Positions 5,250 to 7,631 of a stretch of 7,631 nt of DNA are shown here, piece by piece (within the stretch, counting starts at the first letter, position 1; each line of letters starts with the position of its first letter). The stretch is from Actinomycetota bacterium (GTDB taxonomy: Bacteria; Actinomycetota; Acidimicrobiia; Acidimicrobiales; Microtrichaceae). The notes under the pieces are model-generated. The model made no database searches. It saw nothing but the letters and a program-made list of their open reading frames with translations, and was not told the origin of the DNA. Location: contig WLLG01000096.1 of the NCBI GenBank assembly GCA_009700815.1, positions 1 to 7,631 on the forward strand, written 5' to 3'. A program made the translations under genes and the position numbers.

Positions 5250-6485
5250 GTGCTGACGAACAAACCCCCTCAATCCCCTCAACCCCCTGAGCGTGTGATC
5301 ACTCGGCAGTTTCTGACAGTCGTAGTGGCCGGCCTGTTCTACTTTTTTTCGCTTGGAATGTTGCTGCCGATCGTGCCGCTGTTCGTAGCGGGCCCACTCG
5401 GTGGCAGTGAGCTAGCAGTTGGAATCCTTGTTGGGTCGTTTTCTATTGGCGCCGTGCTGATCCGACCGTTCGCAGGTCGGATCGGCGACCGGATGGGTCG
5501 GAAAGTTCTCATTGTTGGTGGTGCACTTGTTGTTGCTATCTCGGTGGGTCTTTACCTTCTCGTGACAGGCCCAGAGATGCTCTTGGCCGCCCGACTCATA
5601 GGCGGAGTAGGGGAGGCCGCATTCTTTGTGGGCGCTGGGACGATGATTACCGACCTTGCGCCGCCGTCTCGTCGCGGCGAAGCGATTAGCTACTGGTCAG
5701 TTGCTGTCTATAGCGGTTTGGCTTTTGGCCCAGCTTTGGGGGAGTTCGTCCTTGACGAGACCCACTTCAATCGGGTCTGGGTGCTAGCGCTGGTCTTCGC
5801 GTTGCTGTCAGCTGTGATTGGAATGTTTACAACCGAAACGGTGGTCCCCTCACCCTCTGGTGGCGCACCGGCACCGCTCATCAACCGATCTGCGCTCACG
5901 CCAGGATTTGTTCTGTTTCTCGGGATGATCGGCCTAGCGGGATTCGCAGCCTTTATGCCCCTCTACGTGAGCGATGTTGGCCTTGAGGACTCGAGCAGCG
6001 TGTTCTTGCTGTACGGGTGCACCATCTTGTTGGTGCGAATTATCGGAGCAAAGATCCCCGACCGAATCGGGCCACTTCGAGCAGGCACGTTGTCTACAGC
6101 CGCTGCGGCCGCTGGGCTCATCGTCATAGCCTTCGTAGAAACAAAGGTCGGTCTGTATCTCGGCACAATCATTTTCTCAATTGGCATGTCCCTGCTGTAT
6201 CCCTCGGTCCTGACTCTGGCACTCACGGGAGTGCCTGATTCGCAGCGTGGCTCGGCGGTCGGCACTATCAGTAGCTTCTTCGACCTGTCTCAGGGCATCG
6301 GTGCAGCCGTGCTGGGCGTCTCAGTAAAAATGGGTGGCTATCGAGCAGGGTTCAGCCTGGCGGCATTGTCAGCAGTTGCAGCCCTTGTGCTGTTGCGAAG
6401 CGGGATCGACCCTCGCACCCGTGGCCCCGTAGACCACCAAGCGGCAACTGCTGCTCGCGAATACCTCGAACCTGATCCGCCTTAA
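5250..6485 (+). CDS. Major facilitator superfamily transporter
   Basis: A 411-residue inner-membrane protein with about twelve hydrophobic helices: from GTG 5250, roughly residues 21-41, 55-75, 86-105, 109-133, 146-168, 176-194, 217-240, 248-268, 277-296, 301-325, 335-360 and 363-384. The MFS motif A between helices 2 and 3 is clear, GRIGDRMGRK (76-85), with a degenerate repeat GAKIPDRIGP (266-275) between helices 8 and 9, as expected of two-fold MFS symmetry. It most resembles proton-driven drug or sugar efflux members, but the substrate cannot be read from sequence. A Pro/Gln-rich N-terminus precedes helix 1. The start is uncertain: GTG 5250 lies one base after the DUF952 stop and is preferred for coupling; TTG 5229 would overlap DUF952 and GTG 5295 would remove the proline-rich tail. 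It appears to be the end of the 3086-6485 unit, 38 bases before queG. Confidence 0.9.
   Translation: MLTNKPPQSPQPPERVITRQFLTVVVAGLFYFFSLGMLLPIVPLFVAGPLGGSELAVGILVGSFSIGAVLIRPFAGRIGDRMGRKVLIVGGALVVAISVGLYLLVTGPEMLLAARLIGGVGEAAFFVGAGTMITDLAPPSRRGEAISYWSVAVYSGLAFGPALGEFVLDETHFNRVWVLALVFALLSAVIGMFTTETVVPSPSGGAPAPLINRSALTPGFVLFLGMIGLAGFAAFMPLYVSDVGLEDSSSVFLLYGCTILLVRIIGAKIPDRIGPLRAGTLSTAAAAAGLIVIAFVETKVGLYLGTIIFSIGMSLLYPSVLTLALTGVPDSQRGSAVGTISSFFDLSQGIGAAVLGVSVKMGGYRAGFSLAALSAVAALVLLRSGIDPRTRGPVDHQAATAAREYLEPDPP
5265..5290 (+). repeat. Short C-rich tandem repeat in the MFS N-terminus
   Basis: Three imperfect units, CCCCCTCAAT, CCCCTCAA and CCCCCTGA, follow one another and encode the Pro/Gln tail KPPQSPQPPE. 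Such runs are prone to slippage, but the unit lengths differ (10, 8, 8), so a simple phase-variable tract is not supported. Confidence 0.4.
5459..5483 (+). repeat. Nine-base perfect inverted repeat inside the MFS gene
   Basis: GATCCGACC (5459-5467) and GGTCGGATC (5475-5483) are exact complements around a seven-base loop. It falls in the codons for IRPFAGRI, just before and into motif A. The conserved Arg and Gly residues on both sides may account for it by codon choice alone; a message hairpin or protein site is possible. Confidence 0.45.
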
Positions 6486-6498
6486 GTAACGCGTTCTG

Positions 6499-6519
6499 CC
6501 ATCGAGTGGGCCACGATGG
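6499..6519 (+). repeat. Inverted repeat in the MFS-queG gap
   Basis: CCATCG (6499-6504) and CGATGG (6514-6519) pair around nine bases, extendable by one G-T pair, and end four bases before GTG 6524. It has no T-run, so it is a poor terminator. It could occlude the queG start in the message or act as an operator. Six-base arms are short enough to arise by chance. Confidence 0.3.
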
Positions 6520-6523
6520 TGGG

Positions 6524-7631
6524 GTGACAAGTCTCAACACCCACAGTGGCTCCCAGCTACGCGACGAACTCATTACGTTGGGTCGATCACATGGACTTGC
6601 GGCAATTGGCGTGTGTGATGCTGAACCGTTTGTAGAGACTCGTCTGGTTCTTGAACAGCGTCGTGATCAAGGCCTGAACGCAGACATGGCATTCACCTAT
6701 AGAAACCCGGCTCGCTCTACTGATCCATCTCGGTCGCTGCCGGGCGTCAAGTCCATGCTGGTGGGGGCCTTTCGCTACGAAACCGCAGTTCCCGATCCAC
6801 CATCAGCGCCAGCGGCGCGAGTAGCCCGCTATGCCACGGCCGATAGCTATGAGCAGCTTCGATTCGCATTGCAGAAAGTTGCGGACAAGCTCATCGCAGC
6901 GGGTTACCGTGCGATTGTTCTTGCCGATGACAATGCGCTCGTCGATCGCGCAGCAGCGGTTCGGGCTGGCATTGGGTGGTACGGCAAGAGCTCAAATGTT
7001 CTGCTCCCCGGAGAGGGAAGCTGGTTCTTGCTCGGATCAGTCCTGACTGATGCCGAATTGCCGAGCCTGGGTACACCGCTCGAGGACGGCTGCGGTGCCT
7101 GCTCGCGCTGCATTGACGGATGCCCCACTCAGGCAATCATTGCCCCTGGGGTCCTCGACGCTCGACGCTGTTTGGCATGGCTTCTTCAGGCACAAGGTGA
7201 GTTTCCTCGCGAGTTTCGTGAAGCACTCGGGGACCGTATCTATGGCTGCGATGAATGCCAAGAGGTGTGCCCTCCAAGCCGCCGGGCCGATACAGCGGGG
7301 AACATCGAGAGTCCACCACCAGAGTCAGTGCCTGCAATGGAACCCGCACAGGCAACAGCGAGCGAGCCGCAGCCGGGCCCTGGCTCCTGGATTGATCTGC
7401 ACTGGCTGCTGTCGGCAAGCGACGAGGAACTACTCAGCCAGGTCGGACGCTGGTACATCCCCGCACGTGAGCCGCGGTATCTACGCCGGAATGCTCTGGT
7501 TGTTCTCGGCAACGCTCAGCAGCCGATCAACTCCGGTCTGCAACTGCTCTTGGCTGACTATCTGGACCATACAGATGACCTGCTCGTTGGCCATGCCACT
7601 TGGGCTGCACTGCGCCTTGGGCTAGTGGAAC
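6524..7631 (+). CDS. queG: Epoxyqueuosine reductase (tRNA modification), C-terminus off the window
   Basis: Reduces epoxyqueuosine to queuosine at the wobble base (position 34) of tRNAs for Asp, Asn, His and Tyr, using cobalamin and two [4Fe-4S] clusters; the last step of queuosine synthesis. 369 residues are present without a stop. The N-terminal part has GVCDAEPF (29-36) and YRNPARSTDPSRSLPG (59-74). ADDNALVDRAA followed by AGIGWYGKSS (148-157) is the cobalamin/substrate region, with D135 the likely equivalent of the catalytic Asp. Two ferredoxin-like sets follow: C190-x2-C193-x2-C196-x3-C200-P with C216, and C242-x2-C245-x3-C249-P. The tail has HEAT-like helices (YLRRNALVVLGNAQQ, then HATWAALRLG). 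Since family length is about 360-390, only a few residues should be missing. GTG 6524 is chosen; GTG 6506 is also in frame, and neither has a strong ribosome site. No cobalamin or preQ1 riboswitch fits in the 38-base gap. Confidence 0.93.
   Translation, partial: MTSLNTHSGSQLRDELITLGRSHGLAAIGVCDAEPFVETRLVLEQRRDQGLNADMAFTYRNPARSTDPSRSLPGVKSMLVGAFRYETAVPDPPSAPAARVARYATADSYEQLRFALQKVADKLIAAGYRAIVLADDNALVDRAAAVRAGIGWYGKSSNVLLPGEGSWFLLGSVLTDAELPSLGTPLEDGCGACSRCIDGCPTQAIIAPGVLDARRCLAWLLQAQGEFPREFREALGDRIYGCDECQEVCPPSRRADTAGNIESPPPESVPAMEPAQATASEPQPGPGSWIDLHWLLSASDEELLSQVGRWYIPAREPRYLRRNALVVLGNAQQPINSGLQLLLADYLDHTDDLLVGHATWAALRLGLVE

Noticed and set aside
6486..6523. A cobalamin or preQ1 riboswitch for queG.
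   Set aside because: The gap is only 38 bases, too short for a cobalamin switch, and no preQ1 aptamer pattern is visible.
7050..7625. Plus-strand open frame of 191 codons in another frame.
   Set aside because: Overlaps queG, whose frame has both iron-sulfur cysteine sets and the HEAT-like tail. The alternative product has no family features.
1..7631. A mobile element, phage, defence island or CRISPR array.
   Set aside because: No transposase, integrase, tRNA, terminal repeats or repeat-spacer pattern were found. Gene content is mainly metabolic and base composition looks even by eye.

Overview
The window looks like a chromosomal piece of a moderately high-GC actinobacterium, with no sign of phage, insertion sequences, CRISPR or tRNA genes. 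Three things point there: a WhiB-family iron-sulfur regulator (a family restricted to Actinobacteria and their phages), an actinobacterial-style coiled-coil/NYN protein, and frequent GTG starts with -10-like hexamers 6-7 bases upstream of start codons, which suggests leaderless mRNAs. The TrpD C-terminus and the gene neighbours remind me of Acidimicrobiia, but that placement comes from memory and is tentative.

Layout. Positions 1-1491 (minus strand) hold most of glpD, the FAD-dependent glycerol-3-phosphate dehydrogenase; its C-terminus runs off the left edge. A 109-base divergent spacer separates it from whiB (1601-1891, plus). All remaining genes are on the plus strand: trpD (1975-3042); a small zinc-ribbon protein (3086-3364); a 510-residue coiled-coil/NYN putative ribonuclease (3333-4865); a DUF952 protein (4862-5248); an MFS transporter (5250-6485); and queG, epoxyqueuosine reductase (6524 to the right edge, partial).

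The stretch 3086-6485 looks like one transcription unit. A probable leaderless promoter, with an inverted repeat over its -35, precedes the zinc-ribbon gene. That gene overlaps the NYN gene by 32 bases, the NYN stop overlaps the DUF952 start as ATGA, and the MFS gene starts one base after the DUF952 stop. queG follows after 38 bases that contain a small inverted repeat, so it may be the last member or separately controlled.

Most genes are housekeeping: glycerol-3-phosphate oxidation, tryptophan synthesis and tRNA queuosine modification. The least explained part is the coupled zinc-ribbon/NYN/DUF952 set. Two proteins plausibly act on nucleic acid and the third belongs to an uncharacterised family, so an RNA-processing module is a reasonable but unproven reading. 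I see no clear-cut new defence or mobile system. No gene-free stretch exceeds about 110 bases.
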